Assembly: GCF_037974355.1 (NCBI RefSeq)
Contig: NZ_CP150235.1
Location: 5,022,001 to 5,086,000 of the forward strand
DNA length: 64,000 bases
Reading direction: 5' to 3'
DNA from: Paenibacillus sp. FSL R5-0517
GTDB taxonomy: Bacteria; Bacillota; Bacilli; Paenibacillales; Paenibacillaceae
The notes under the pieces are model-generated. The model searched no databases. It was not told the DNA's origin and worked only from the letters and a program-made list of their open reading frames with translations. This document shows, piece after piece, positions 1 to 8,565 of the stretch. Position numbers and translations under genes: made by a program. How positions within the stretch are numbered: the stretch's first letter is position 1; each line of letters begins with the position of its first letter.

Positions 1-423
1 ACGCGCTCTTGCTTCATACTGATCCAGCACCTTTTCAGCCTGTGCCAACGTTTCTTCGTTTTCAAATGATAGTTCTTTCAATGAACTGCGCAGGGCTACC
101 GCCCTCTCGTTGGACTGTTTCATGGCCTCTTCCGCCTCTTTCAACAACGTGCTTCGTTCATCAATATGATCTGCCGCCTGATCCAGCAGTGCTTTGAGAT
201 CACTGTTTTTGTTCTTGCCTTTGTCTAAAATGGACTTGTATAACTTCATATCTTCCTGCTCGTGACTGGTCAAATTGTTCAAACTCTGATCAATCTTCTG
301 TCCACTGAGCACCAGTTGGTTCACCTGATTTGCCGCAGGCTCCTGCGGATCTCCACAACCACTCGCCAGCAGAATTAGCAATACACTAACTGCTGCGAGC
401 GCCACTTTTTTACTCGTTAGCAC
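1..423 (-). CDS. YkyA-like cell-wall-binding lipoprotein (partial)
   Basis: Only the first 141 codons are present; the gene runs off the left edge. It starts at a GTG with an AGGAAGGA ribosome binding site just upstream. The N-terminus is a lipoprotein signal: a lysine pair, a hydrophobic core, then an ASGC-type lipobox about 25 residues in. The rest is strongly helical and charged (heptad-like Leu/Lys/Glu), suggesting a coiled coil outside the membrane. This matches the YkyA family of putative cell-wall-binding lipoproteins of Bacillales, whose role is poorly known. It lies 37 bp downstream of the deacetylase gene in the same orientation, so the two are probably co-transcribed and both act at the cell envelope. 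Family assignment is from memory of the family pattern. Confidence 0.7.
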   Translation of the reverse strand, partial: MLTSKKVALAAVSVLLILLASGCGDPQEPAANQVNQLVLSGQKIDQSLNNLTSHEQEDMKLYKSILDKGKNKNSDLKALLDQAADHIDERSTLLKEAEEAMKQSNERAVALRSSLKELSFENEETLAQAEKVLDQYEARAR

Positions 424-460
424 CTAAGTCCTTCCTCTCTTGCACCATCTTGTTGTTCTC

Positions 461-1369
461 TTACAAGCGGGTATCTCCGCTAAAATTCGCTATCCAATGT
501 GCATCCGGATCGTATACTTCGAACTCGTAACCTCGATCTTCGAGCAACTTCAGAATACGCGGCAAAGCCTGAACCGTTTGCTCTCGCTCATGCATCAGAA
601 TCACTTCCTTATCCCGATGTACACTTTTGCTCACGCGGGCCACAATCTTATCCGGCTGACCGGGAAGATTCCAATCCAGTGAATCTGTCGTCCAGTCCCA
701 CATTTTGAACCCGGCCGCCGCAATGTCACCTCTGAATTTTTCACCGATCTGTGGACTACTGCCATAAGGCGCGCGAATAAGATGAGGCGTAAAACCAATC
801 AGGTCCTGCACCATCTTCTGTTCTTTTTTGAACTCTTTCACAAAGTTTGCAGAGCTGCCGCTCTTATACAGCTTTTTATAGTTATGCGTTATGCTGTGGA
901 GTCCGGGGTAACTGCCTTCCTTCAACAGCCGTTTCACTGCATCTGGATGCTGATTCAATTGTCGTCCGATCATGAAAAAGGTAGCCTTCGCCTCATGCTG
1001 CTTCAAAATATCCAGCAGTTGTTCCGTATACTCCGTCGGACCATCATCAAACGTTATGTATGCCAATTTGCGAACCTGGCCCTGGAACCGTACCGGCTCC
1101 TCCTTCGCATCTGGAGTAATTTGTATCATGCCGAGCTTGGCGGGCTGTTCGATTACAGTCATCGGAGGCGGTGCCACAACGCTTTTGATCCAATGTGTCA
1201 TGCCAAGGAATATATATGTTACACCGGTAACGAACAGTACCAGGAGCATTAGAGCTATGCTGATCCTTCCATACCGAATTTTTCTGCGTTTATGTGTTTT
1301 CTTGCGGCTTGTGTTGTGCGGAATACTGCCACGTTCTCCCGCTCTCTCTTGTTGGACTCTCACTGTCAT
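461..1369 (-). CDS. Membrane-anchored polysaccharide deacetylase (NodB fold)
   Basis: The 302-aa protein has a basic cytoplasmic tail, one membrane segment at about residues 36-57, and an extracytoplasmic NodB domain. Metal and catalytic motifs are all visible: TFDDGP at 106-111 (catalytic Asp and metal-binding Asp), HSITH at 158-162 (metal-binding His pair), RAPYGS at 199-204, DWTTDSLDW near 225-233, and the final ILMH at 257-260 (catalytic His). CE4 family members remove acetyl groups from peptidoglycan or chitin-like polymers; the exact substrate cannot be read from sequence. The start ATG has an AAGGAAG site upstream. It is the first gene of a probable two-gene envelope operon with the YkyA-like lipoprotein and is divergent from the EamA gene. 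Confidence 0.88.
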   Translation of the reverse strand: MTVRVQQERAGERGSIPHNTSRKKTHKRRKIRYGRISIALMLLVLFVTGVTYIFLGMTHWIKSVVAPPPMTVIEQPAKLGMIQITPDAKEEPVRFQGQVRKLAYITFDDGPTEYTEQLLDILKQHEAKATFFMIGRQLNQHPDAVKRLLKEGSYPGLHSITHNYKKLYKSGSSANFVKEFKKEQKMVQDLIGFTPHLIRAPYGSSPQIGEKFRGDIAAAGFKMWDWTTDSLDWNLPGQPDKIVARVSKSVHRDKEVILMHEREQTVQALPRILKLLEDRGYEFEVYDPDAHWIANFSGDTRL

Positions 1370-1591
1370 GCCACTTCCTTACTTTCATTTTTTCCCGATT
1401 ATTGGTATATTATCTCGTTTCATGTCTCTATATAGAAGATTAATAGAAAAATGATTCGGGAGAATGACAGAATAGTTACAAGCCCGGTTACAATCTACTT
1501 ATCTCTTTATTCTCTTGATCTTTCCTACGGTTACCTTCTCCTGTATAATGAAGTGATTTACGCCATCAGACTTCAAGAAGGAGCTACACCC

Positions 1592-2536
1592 ATGACAAGC
1601 TTGAACCGTGCCGGCAGATTCATTTATCTGTTATTCTTTGTCGGCATTATCGCCATTTCTTTTTCTTCGATATTTGTACGTTGGTCTAACGCAGATGTTG
1701 CGGTCATTGCCATGTACCGTCTATTTCTGACCAATCTGTTAATGCTCCCGTTTGTCTGGAAATACAGACACGAGATGATGCGTCTGAGCTTACGCCAGTG
1801 GGGCTTGCTGCTTGCATCCGGTGTGATGCTGGCCCTTCACTTTCTGCTCTGGATGGGTTCGCTTCGACTCACCAGTGTCGCCAGTTCCACCGTTATTCTC
1901 GCACTGGAGCCTATACTGATTCTTGCAGGTTCGGTATGGCTGTTCAAAGCCAAAATTAACCGCATGATGATCATCGGCATGGGCATCGCCCTGTTTGGGT
2001 CAATCGTCATTGGTGCAGGAGATTTCCAGTTGGCAGGTACTGCCCTGCAAGGTGACATCCTCTCTTTGCTTGGCACAATTGCAGTCGCTGTCCATATGCT
2101 GCTGGGTCAATTTTTGCGAGCGGGGCTTAGTGCATTCTCGTATAACTTCTGGGTATTCTTCGTGGCTGCCTGCACGCTGGCGGTATATAATCTGATCATG
2201 GGCCATCCGTTCGGAGGTTACGCTGCATCAGAGTGGGGGATCTTCCTATTGCTCGCCATTGTGCCAACGATCTTCGGACATTATCTCTTCAACTGGCTGC
2301 TTCAATATATGAATGCCACGACGGTATCCATGGGTGTACTTGGGGAACCCGTATTCTCTTCATTGCTGGCCTGGATGCTGCTCGGTGAATCCCTCAGTGC
2401 GTTACAGATGTCTGCCGGGGTCGTCATTATATTCGGGGTATGGATCTTCATTCGATATGGCAAAACCAAACCTCAACCCATTCCTGCTGATGCTCCTATC
2501 GCTGGAAAAGGGCCTGTTGAACCTACTACGGTATAA
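1592..2536 (+). CDS. EamA/DMT-family transporter
   Basis: This 314-aa integral membrane protein has about ten hydrophobic segments arranged as two repeated EamA halves, typical of the drug/metabolite transporter superfamily, which exports metabolites or amino acids. The ATG at 1592 is chosen because an AAGAAGGAG site lies 8 bp upstream and the first membrane segment follows soon after. An upstream in-frame GTG/ATG extension exists from 1451 but has no ribosome binding site and reads poorly. The second half has the conserved LGEPVFSSLLAWMLLGE block of EamA proteins. The sulfurtransferase gene begins only 64 bp downstream with no visible terminator, so the two may share a transcript. Substrate is unknown. 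Confidence 0.85.
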   Translation: MTSLNRAGRFIYLLFFVGIIAISFSSIFVRWSNADVAVIAMYRLFLTNLLMLPFVWKYRHEMMRLSLRQWGLLLASGVMLALHFLLWMGSLRLTSVASSTVILALEPILILAGSVWLFKAKINRMMIIGMGIALFGSIVIGAGDFQLAGTALQGDILSLLGTIAVAVHMLLGQFLRAGLSAFSYNFWVFFVAACTLAVYNLIMGHPFGGYAASEWGIFLLLAIVPTIFGHYLFNWLLQYMNATTVSMGVLGEPVFSSLLAWMLLGESLSALQMSAGVVIIFGVWIFIRYGKTKPQPIPADAPIAGKGPVEPTTV

Positions 2537-2600
2537 CGTATTTTTTTCGTAATGCATAGTTATAAACGACTCTCCCACTCTCATAAGGCGGTGTATTTTG

Positions 2601-3440
2601 ATGAAAAATATTGTATCCATGCGCTGGCTGCTCGCCAGAATGTATGAACCTGATGTCGTCATTGCCGATTGCCGATTCTTGCTCGGTCAGGCGGAGGCTG
2701 GAAGACAAGCCTATGAAGCTGGACATATTCCAGGAGCTGTCTATCTCGATTTGGAAAAAGACCTGTCTTCTCCTGTCTCTGCACACGGAGGACGTCACCC
2801 GCTCCCTGATCCGGCTGTTCTCGCGAATCGTCTCGCCAAAGCGGGCATTGGCTCCAATAGTCGAATTGTTGCTTATGACGATCAAGGCGGCATGAATGCC
2901 TCACGATTGTGGTGGTTGCTTCGCTATATCGGTCATGATCAGGTGTATATCATGGACGAAGGTTTCTCCGCTTGGCAAAATGCCAAGTTCCCCGTGACCA
3001 CGGATGTGCCCGTGCAGATCCCGTCTTCCTTTGAGGTGAACGTACAGCCGCAGATGCTGGCAAGTGTTGAGGATGCTCAGCAAGCTTCCGCAAGCGGTAG
3101 CGCCGTGTTGATCGATTCTCGCGATGCCCGCCGCTATGCAGGTCTGGAGGAACCGATTGATGCCAAGGCCGGACATATTCCTGGGGCGTTGAACTACTTT
3201 TGGAAAGATGTGTTGGATTGGGATAGACGTTGGACAGATACTGGGGTGTTAGAAGAGCGTTTCAGTAAGCTGGACAAGGATGGTGCGATTATCGTGTACT
3301 GCGGTTCTGGCGTCTCGGCTTGCCCGAATGTGATTGCGCTGGAAGAAGCGGGATTCTCGAATGTGAAGTTGTATTCTGGAAGCTGGAGCGACTGGATCAG
3401 TTATGATGAGAATCCGGTGGCTACGGGTGAAGAAGTTTAG
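2601..3440 (+). CDS. Two-domain sulfurtransferase (thiosulfate/3-mercaptopyruvate type rhodanese)
   Basis: The 279-aa protein has two rhodanese domains. The N-terminal one (about 1-140, with AGHIPGAVYLDLEKDLS and GGRHPLP) is the inactive structural copy; the C-terminal one carries the catalytic loop YCGSGVSA with Cys about 234 (codon at 3300-3302). The protein transfers sulfane sulfur from thiosulfate or mercaptopyruvate to thiol acceptors in the cytoplasm. ATG 2601 is preferred over the adjacent TTG at 2598; a GGCGGTG element precedes it. Its special importance here is that pieces of its 3' half, with or without the following terminator, recur at five places downstream (5941, 11925, 13548, 15554, 17549), always on the same strand. 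It is therefore the parent or anchor of the whole following island. This copy ends GEEV, whereas the long copy at 11925 ends GEE. Confidence 0.93.
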   Translation: MKNIVSMRWLLARMYEPDVVIADCRFLLGQAEAGRQAYEAGHIPGAVYLDLEKDLSSPVSAHGGRHPLPDPAVLANRLAKAGIGSNSRIVAYDDQGGMNASRLWWLLRYIGHDQVYIMDEGFSAWQNAKFPVTTDVPVQIPSSFEVNVQPQMLASVEDAQQASASGSAVLIDSRDARRYAGLEEPIDAKAGHIPGALNYFWKDVLDWDRRWTDTGVLEERFSKLDKDGAIIVYCGSGVSACPNVIALEEAGFSNVKLYSGSWSDWISYDENPVATGEEV

Positions 3441-3481
3441 GATTCTGATACATTGTAGATGATATGAAATGCTAAGCGGAG

Positions 3482-3518
3482 ATGCCGCCTGGGTCTAAGG
3501 ACTCGTGGCGGCATTTTA
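3482..3518 (+). terminator. Rho-independent terminator after sulfurtransferase
   Basis: Perfect 8-bp arms ATGCCGCC and GGCGGCAT enclose a 17-nt loop and are followed by TTTATC. It lies 40 bp beyond the sulfurtransferase stop. It differs from the terminators following copies at 11925 and 17549, so the intact gene has a different 3' flank from those two copies. Confidence 0.75.
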
Positions 3519-3784
3519 TCGTGATTTTTTTCCTATTCACTACGAGGAGTACGGTTTTGGCAGGGATTGAAGTGTGAGGATAAGCTGTCGACTTTGAGAA
3601 ACGTGTATAAAAGATTGCTTTAAGAGCGTCATGGGCTGATTTGTTTCTGTAGAAACCATCGGCATTACCATAGACGATTAGTAGAAGAATTTTTCGCGCG
3701 CGATATGGAGCCGATATCGCTTGTTACGACTCGGTCCCACGTCGCATATCAATCCGAGAAAGAGACCGTCCAAACTTTTCCTTC
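3519..3784. other. Intergenic stretch without a recognised gene
   Basis: No convincing ORF was found between the sulfurtransferase terminator and the promoter of the next gene. The only structure noticed is a short inverted repeat at 3700-3720 (GCGATAT and ATATCGC around a 7-nt loop) next to a GC-alternating run. It may be a protein-binding site or decayed DNA. Confidence 0.4.
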
Positions 3785-3813
3785 TTGGTATTATCCCCTT
3801 ATTCTCTTATAAT
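3785..3813 (+). promoter_or_regulatory. Likely sigma-A promoter of the 667-aa secreted protein gene
   Basis: TTGGTA at 3785-3790 and a perfect TATAAT at 3808-3813 are separated by exactly 17 bp and lie about 40 bp upstream of the ATG at 3856. This matches the vegetative sigma-A consensus with two -35 mismatches. The cargo gene therefore brings its own promoter. Confidence 0.6.
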
Positions 3814-3855
3814 TAGTAATTTAGCGACCAATATTCAATTTTAAGGAGATGGAGT

Positions 3856-5859
3856 ATGAAAGAGAGTAGGGTACGCTTTGTCACAAAGTTTCTGATCGTA
3901 GTAGCTATGATTTTATTTAGTGGGTTGCTACCGATTACAGGTGGAAAAGCAGAAGCAGCACAAGAGAGGTATAAATCCGAATTTGAATTTGAATTCAAGT
4001 ATGAGGAAGAAGCATCCAGAGTTATACCTCAGGTTCGTGTAACGAAGTTTTATTTTGATGACGGTCATGTGGAGACTGAACTTCATGAATTTCCAAAGCA
4101 GGCACGGGCTGTATCGAAAGACGCTCAATATTCGGAGAGCGCTCGCAAAAAAGATGATCCAGCGCTGAAGCAAACATTTTATCCAGGCTGCGGTTGGGGC
4201 TTTGGCACACATGTGATGAACACAGAGAAAGGTCCACTAGCTTTTACGATTTATTGTGATTCAACGACAGACAAACAACCAGATGCAAAAGGTCAAAAGA
4301 AGTCAGTAAGCAATCATGTTATCTATAAATATGATCTCGAACGCAATCTTCTAAGCGTGTTGAATCAAGTACAAACGTTCGGGGAAAGCCGGCCTCCGTT
4401 TCAACTGTATTATGACTTTGGAGGATATACCTTGCAAGAAGGTAACGGAGAAATAAACTATGAAGAACGAAATATCCGAATCTATTCACTGCTCAGTAAC
4501 AAACTGCTGGCGCGTATTGCTGGATATCCACAGGAAATCGACCAAACCTTAAGATACACCGAGTATAAAAAAATATCCAATGATCCAAAAGTTCTCGCCA
4601 AAATCGGCAATTATAATACACATGGCAATAATCATTTTTCGGTAGAAACATACATTTTGAATTCAGATGGAACCCGAACAAAAAGCAAGATTCCCGCCGC
4701 ACTACCAAAAAATGTTTTTTATGAAGATAAAATCGGTTCAATAACTTATGTATCCTATAAAAATCCAAAAAACGAAAATACCATGGTAGGTTATCGGACT
4801 GCTACAAGTACAGCAATTAAGCCACTATCTCGCTCAGATGCTTCAAGTTACATAAGATTCAGTAAGAACAAACGTTACGTTTTGATTCATCAGCAAACAG
4901 CCAAAGAAAAAACGATACGAATCGTTGATACAAAAACAGCAAAAGTTGTATCCGATATTCCGGATACCGGCGGTGGAGTATATAAGGAAGTTGGCGATTC
5001 AATTCTTTTATTCCAAGCCGAAAAGAAAGATTACTACCTGCATGTGCCAACAGGAATTGTCACCCGTAATATGGAAAACTCCCAATTGGTACAAACCGAT
5101 ACAGGTGGCTACACGGGCGACCAATCGAAGCTGATCTCCATGCAGGCTCCACCACAAATGCTCGTAAACGGCAAACCGATGCGTTATGCCGGCCAAGGGC
5201 CTTTTCTGACGAAGGACAACCGCTGGTATGTGGAAGTGAACGATTTTGCAAAGGCTGCAGATGCTACAGTGTCCAAAACTACCAGTGGATTGACGATCAA
5301 TCGTGGTAATTACAAAATGACCGTCTCCAAAACCGATAAAACGGTATTAACCTGGGCTGGGCAGACCTTCGTACCGTTGGAGACACTGAACGAAAAACTG
5401 GGCATGGCTGGAGGTTTCTTGAATTCCCTTTTAGGTAAAGGCTACGAATACAAAGTGCTCCATGTTTTCTCCAAAGATCTGAAAGAAGCAGATGTGATCG
5501 CTCGCCCTGATCTGTATGAGGCCATCGAAAATGATTCAGGGAATTATTATTCAATGGAAAATGGTAAACCTGCCGCAAGGCCGTTGTCGGATGCCAACAG
5601 GTATTATTATGATGGAACTAATCTCATCTTCAAAGATGGCTTACTCGTCAATGTAGCTTCTATTCACAATGCGGGTGGCCGTACGTTGCGAAATATTATC
5701 TTCGATATCAATAAACTGAAGCATGTCATTGCCGTCTATGGAACGCCGAATGCAACCAAGACCGGAGGACAAATGGTACGCTGGTACGAGGTGGAAGGTA
5801 ACGTCCTAGTATTCGAAAGTAACACGAATTTGAACGGTGCTTATTATATTTCACAATAA
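3856..5859 (+). CDS. Secreted protein of unknown function (667 aa)
   Basis: I do not recognise this family with certainty. A signal peptide covers about residues 1-34 (KFLIVVAMILFSGLLPITGG, then AEAA). The mature part is rich in short beta-strand-like blocks of alternating hydrophobic and polar residues, suggesting a beta-propeller or beta-sandwich. Around residues 490-525 the segment with TWAGQTFVPLETLNEKLGM resembles the copper amine oxidase N-terminal-like repeat common in Paenibacillus surface proteins. There is no LPXTG motif or membrane anchor at the C-terminus. The start is supported by AAGGAGATGGAG directly upstream. The gene stands alone between the intact sulfurtransferase and the first degenerate copy of its 3' end and has its own promoter and terminator, so it is a complete cargo unit. 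A role at the cell surface is inference only. Confidence 0.75.
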   Translation: MKESRVRFVTKFLIVVAMILFSGLLPITGGKAEAAQERYKSEFEFEFKYEEEASRVIPQVRVTKFYFDDGHVETELHEFPKQARAVSKDAQYSESARKKDDPALKQTFYPGCGWGFGTHVMNTEKGPLAFTIYCDSTTDKQPDAKGQKKSVSNHVIYKYDLERNLLSVLNQVQTFGESRPPFQLYYDFGGYTLQEGNGEINYEERNIRIYSLLSNKLLARIAGYPQEIDQTLRYTEYKKISNDPKVLAKIGNYNTHGNNHFSVETYILNSDGTRTKSKIPAALPKNVFYEDKIGSITYVSYKNPKNENTMVGYRTATSTAIKPLSRSDASSYIRFSKNKRYVLIHQQTAKEKTIRIVDTKTAKVVSDIPDTGGGVYKEVGDSILLFQAEKKDYYLHVPTGIVTRNMENSQLVQTDTGGYTGDQSKLISMQAPPQMLVNGKPMRYAGQGPFLTKDNRWYVEVNDFAKAADATVSKTTSGLTINRGNYKMTVSKTDKTVLTWAGQTFVPLETLNEKLGMAGGFLNSLLGKGYEYKVLHVFSKDLKEADVIARPDLYEAIENDSGNYYSMENGKPAARPLSDANRYYYDGTNLIFKDGLLVNVASIHNAGGRTLRNIIFDINKLKHVIAVYGTPNATKTGGQMVRWYEVEGNVLVFESNTNLNGAYYISQ

Positions 5860-5883
5860 ACACGAGGTGATATTCTGTGCTCC

Positions 5884-5919
5884 AAGCCCGTTTCCAAATA
5901 AGGACTCGGGCTTTTTTTA
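5884..5919 (+). terminator. Rho-independent terminator
   Basis: Arms AAGCCCG and CGGGCTT, with an inner TCC/GGA pairing, are followed by a run of seven Ts. It ends the 667-aa gene, 25 bp after its stop, and lies 22 bp before the first degenerate sulfurtransferase fragment. Confidence 0.9.
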
Positions 5920-5940
5920 TTTAGGCTGAAAGAATCCCGC

Positions 5941-6071
5941 GTCCTGCGGTTCTGGCGTCTCGGCTTGTCCGAATGTGATTGCGCTGGAAGAAGCGGGATA
6001 TACGAATGTGAGATTGTACTCCGGGAGCTCGAGCAACTGGATTAGTTATGAGGAGACCCCTGTGGCTACAG
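5941..6071 (+). pseudogene. 3' fragment of the sulfurtransferase gene (copy B)
   Basis: This 131-bp stretch aligns without gaps to about 3297-3427 of the intact gene. It retains the catalytic loop codons ([11 protein letters not shown]) and reads in frame through IALEEAG and the WISYEE region before diverging at what would be the last few codons. Differences include GYTNV in place of GFSNV, a change shared with copy C, and SSSNW in place of SWSDW. There is no start codon or ribosome binding site, so it cannot make a functional protein. It marks the boundary between the first and second cargo modules. Confidence 0.85.
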
Positions 6072-6507
6072 ATATTTTCTGCTTAGAATATAACTTATCT
6101 CTTTTAATGTAAAACCATGTTGAAGAATGTAGATGTATCGCTATTTTCAAACTTTCACTGATGGATGAAAGTTTGTTTGTGATTACTACATTCGACATGT
6201 TTTTTTGTGTTTTGTCTTCTTTTGAGGTTAGCAATGAAAACACAAAATGGTCTAAACATTTTCTGTCAATGCCCAGACCACACATCAAAACAGGCGAACG
6301 ATTTCATATTTTTATTAGAGTACGCCAATATATTTTTGTCAATTGTTGGAGTGTAGAGAGGGACGCCTCCCAATTCCAGGAGGTAAATTTATGTGCATCT
6401 ACAATGTATAGCAATAAAGTTCATAGAAACACCAATTATAATGATCATCTTCAAGAAGCTATCCGGGCACTCAACATCTTTGCATCCAGTAATGAACACT
6501 TTTATTG
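6072..6507. other. Degenerate AT-rich DNA between copy B and an ankyrin remnant
   Basis: No gene is supported here. A 115-aa reading frame (6161-6508, + strand) has no ribosome binding site and unnatural composition. A very good AGGAGGTAAATTT site at 6379-6390 precedes an ATG at 6391, but that frame closes after six codons, which looks like the surviving start of a destroyed gene, plausibly the ankyrin gene whose tail follows. Confidence 0.35.
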
Positions 6508-6648
6508 ATGTTAACTAACGGTCTAAATCCAAATCTAAATGATAGCAAGGGAAATTGTCTACTCCATTTCTGTTACCAGCTTGATAAAAGTGATGAAGTA
6601 GATTTACTTCTTGATTTTGGTGCAGACCCACTGGTGAAACTTCATTAA
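6508..6648 (+). pseudogene. Ankyrin-repeat gene remnant
   Basis: A 46-codon frame contains one ankyrin-like unit (NGLNPNLND ... LLHFCYQLDKSDEVDLLLDFGADP) and then stops. It is about 70 percent identical over 41 residues to the ankyrin ORF starting at 7369 (its residues 60-100), so one derives from the other or both from a tandem pair. There is no ribosome binding site at its first ATG. The two related pieces flank the DJ-1 gene. Ankyrin proteins occur among immunity genes of polymorphic toxin loci, which would fit this neighbourhood, but that role is inference. Confidence 0.6.
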
Positions 6649-6713
6649 TAACTGAGTTGAGAGTTCAGGGTGGTCAATACATAGATAACAACGATTGAAC
6701 TTATTTCATATAA

Positions 6714-7235
6714 CTAATTATTCTCAAAATATTTAAAAAATCTGATTGTTTCATTATAATCATCTTCATCCGAATAAATATTTAACATTTTGCCTAGCTC
6801 AATCGCAAAATCTACATATCCGTTAGCTTTTGCAGTTATTATGTTCTGACTAACTGTATATGTTTCGTTATTATTTATCCCATTGCCATTAAATCTTTTT
6901 CCTTCTAAAACCCCTGCTTGTTTAACAAGTTCAACTCCTGAGCAAATGGCACCAATATATTTCCCGTTAATGTCTAGTCTCTTAATAAGTGATGTTAGCT
7001 GACGATTTCCTTCTATGGCGCCAATATCTCCTCCTGGAATAAGCAGTATTTCTACTTCGTCACAATCAATTTCTTTTATATCTTTATGGGGTTTAACAAT
7101 AAAGCCCTCATAAGAATTGACCATTTCGGAATTTAAACCCACTGTTATAATTTCCCCCTGAGTTTTCATTAAATAAGTTGCCAGCATTATTTCAAAATTT
7201 ACAAACCCGTCGTAGATTAAGACATGAGTATTAAT
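6714..7235 (-). CDS. DJ-1/PfpI family protein, apparently without a standard start codon
   Basis: The protein has the DJ-1/PfpI nucleophile elbow GAICSGVE (reactive Cys) and the domain's LLIPGGD segment. From the first ATG (7187) it would be 157 aa and lack strand beta-1. Reading upstream in the same frame recovers exactly the missing piece, HVLIYDGFVNFEIMLATY, including the conserved acidic residue of the family, but with no ATG, GTG or TTG before an in-frame stop. An ATT at 7235-7233 preceded by AGGTG is the best candidate start; ATT is a rare but real initiation codon. Otherwise the original ATG has mutated and the gene is dying. Members of the family act as proteases, glyoxalases or stress chaperones; the substrate is unknown. 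It lies inverted between two related ankyrin segments. Confidence 0.65.
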   Translation of the reverse strand: MNTHVLIYDGFVNFEIMLATYLMKTQGEIITVGLNSEMVNSYEGFIVKPHKDIKEIDCDEVEILLIPGGDIGAIEGNRQLTSLIKRLDINGKYIGAICSGVELVKQAGVLEGKRFNGNGINNNETYTVSQNIITAKANGYVDFAIELGKMLNIYSDEDDYNETIRFFKYFENN

Positions 7236-7368
7236 GCTTACACCTGCTTTCGTGTATTTTTAGTTCATTTTAAGTAAGTTCTAGCTATCCATATGTTCAC
7301 GAAACCATACAAAGGGCCATTGTGTGAACGAAGTAAGTAATTGAAACAAAAATATCGTCCATTTTTTA

Positions 7369-7749
7369 ATGGAAATAAAAGGACTGATTCAGTTGTTAAT
7401 ACAACAAAGTTTTATTGAAGCCTGCCAAAACAATGATACTCTAAAATGCACTATGCTTTTTAGTATATATGTAAACGAAATTTTCCAAGAGCCACCATTC
7501 ATCTTTGAATGTGTGGCTCTTGGAAATGTACAGACAATTCAATTAATGTTGAACAACGGTCTGAATCCAAATTTATGTGATTTCGAAGGTATCAGTCTGC
7601 TACACCTTTGCTGGCTACTTGACAAGAGTGATGAAGTCAGCGTTCTACTCGACTATGGTGCAGATCCGAAGCAATTAAACATTTATGGTAAAACGCCGTT
7701 TATGACTGCTTTGAGAGCTGGAGAAATCCCAACTTCCCTTGAACGATGA
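7369..7749 (+). CDS. Short ankyrin-repeat protein
   Basis: The 126-aa product has two to three ankyrin repeats, clearest at residues 60-115 (LMLNNGLNPNLCD, LLHLCWLLDKSDEVSVLLDYGADP, YGKTPFMTAL). The reading frame is intact but the ATG has no good ribosome binding site, and a stop lies nine codons upstream, so the 5' part may be lost. A related but broken piece lies at 6508-6648. Ankyrin repeats mediate protein binding; single small ankyrin proteins are frequent in toxin-immunity neighbourhoods and the SUKH immunity gene is next door on the other strand. Function is not established. Confidence 0.55.
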   Translation: MEIKGLIQLLIQQSFIEACQNNDTLKCTMLFSIYVNEIFQEPPFIFECVALGNVQTIQLMLNNGLNPNLCDFEGISLLHLCWLLDKSDEVSVLLDYGADPKQLNIYGKTPFMTALRAGEIPTSLER

Positions 7750-7808
7750 AAACAGTACACAATCTTACGACAACATAAATCGCTACCCTTTAATTAAAGG
7801 AGGAGTCT

Positions 7809-8318
7809 TTACCAGTTCCAGTATTTTGAACCATTTGTAATGATAAAACGGTATAGCCACGTTTCAAAATCACAGCCTAAACCATTAAAATCTTCAAATG
7901 AAGAGGTACTGTTCCCAACGAACATATAGTTTTTCTCCCCCATAGAGTAGGCATTACAATCTATCATTATAGTATCATCAGATATATAAGCTATTTCTAA
8001 ATATCCCCTACTACGATTCACCTTTGTATATAAATACTCAACTTGATCTATTGGAAAGAGGTTACTTTCCCCTCCGTAAATTTCGTGATTAAACAAACTA
8101 CAACCATTAGTGACTCTCAGAAAATCAAGATAATCCAACGGAATTTTTTGTCCTGTAGATTCTATAAATCTCTCGATTTCGCCATCATCTACTGGTTGAG
8201 CGAATTTACAGACATATCGTTCTACATTACCTTCACGATCTTGTAAGTAAACACACTCATTAGACATTTCTAACTTTTTCTTCAAACCATTAATTGTATT
8301 TTTCACTAACGACAACAT
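7809..8318 (-). CDS. SUKH (SMI1/KNR4) family protein, putative immunity protein
   Basis: The 169-aa product has the SUKH pattern: an N-terminal helix, PVDDGEIERFIESTGQKIPLDY followed by LDFLRVTNGC, then a beta-rich middle (GGESNLFPIDQVEYLY) and the C-terminal DFETWLYRFI. SUKH proteins are known immunity proteins that bind and block nuclease toxins of bacterial polymorphic toxin systems. The start at 8318 is chosen over the upstream ATG at 8339 because AAGGAGAG lies 5 bp before it. It is directly downstream of, and in the same orientation as, the HNH-nuclease toxin-like gene, which is the expected toxin-immunity order; binding to that toxin is inference. DNA is visibly AT-rich compared with the flanking core genes. 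Confidence 0.82.
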   Translation of the reverse strand: MLSLVKNTINGLKKKLEMSNECVYLQDREGNVERYVCKFAQPVDDGEIERFIESTGQKIPLDYLDFLRVTNGCSLFNHEIYGGESNLFPIDQVEYLYTKVNRSRGYLEIAYISDDTIMIDCNAYSMGEKNYMFVGNSTSSFEDFNGLGCDFETWLYRFIITNGSKYWNW

Positions 8319-8341
8319 AACCACTCTCCTTATATGCATAA

Positions 8342-8365
8342 ACGGACACTATAATTCCCGTGTCC
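8342..8365 (-). terminator. Hairpin between toxin-like gene and SUKH gene
   Basis: CGGACAC and GTGTCCG arms enclose a 10-nt loop. It lies about 200 bp after the toxin stop and just upstream of the SUKH ribosome binding site. On the minus strand it is followed by only TTTATG, so it may be a weak terminator or attenuator that separates expression of the two genes rather than a full stop. Confidence 0.4.
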
Positions 8366-8565
8366 GCCTATGATTATGATTATTCAATAAACGCAGATTG
8401 AGTTAATAACTTAACAAGTGGATGATCTCTCCAGACTCTTTTTATTGAGCCGTTTACCTGATGTTTCTTTTATGAGTTTATTTGTCATTCTATCTCCCCA
8501 TCTTCTAATGCCGCCTCAGATTGATTTACAATGCGTTTACCTAATTACATATAGAGCTCTTGTTA

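Noticed and set aside
782-1454. Two + strand frames opposite the deacetylase gene
   Set aside because: They are shadows of a well-supported deacetylase with all catalytic motifs.
6161-6508. 115-aa + strand frame
   Set aside because: It has no ribosome binding site, odd composition and no recognisable family, and lies in degenerate island DNA.
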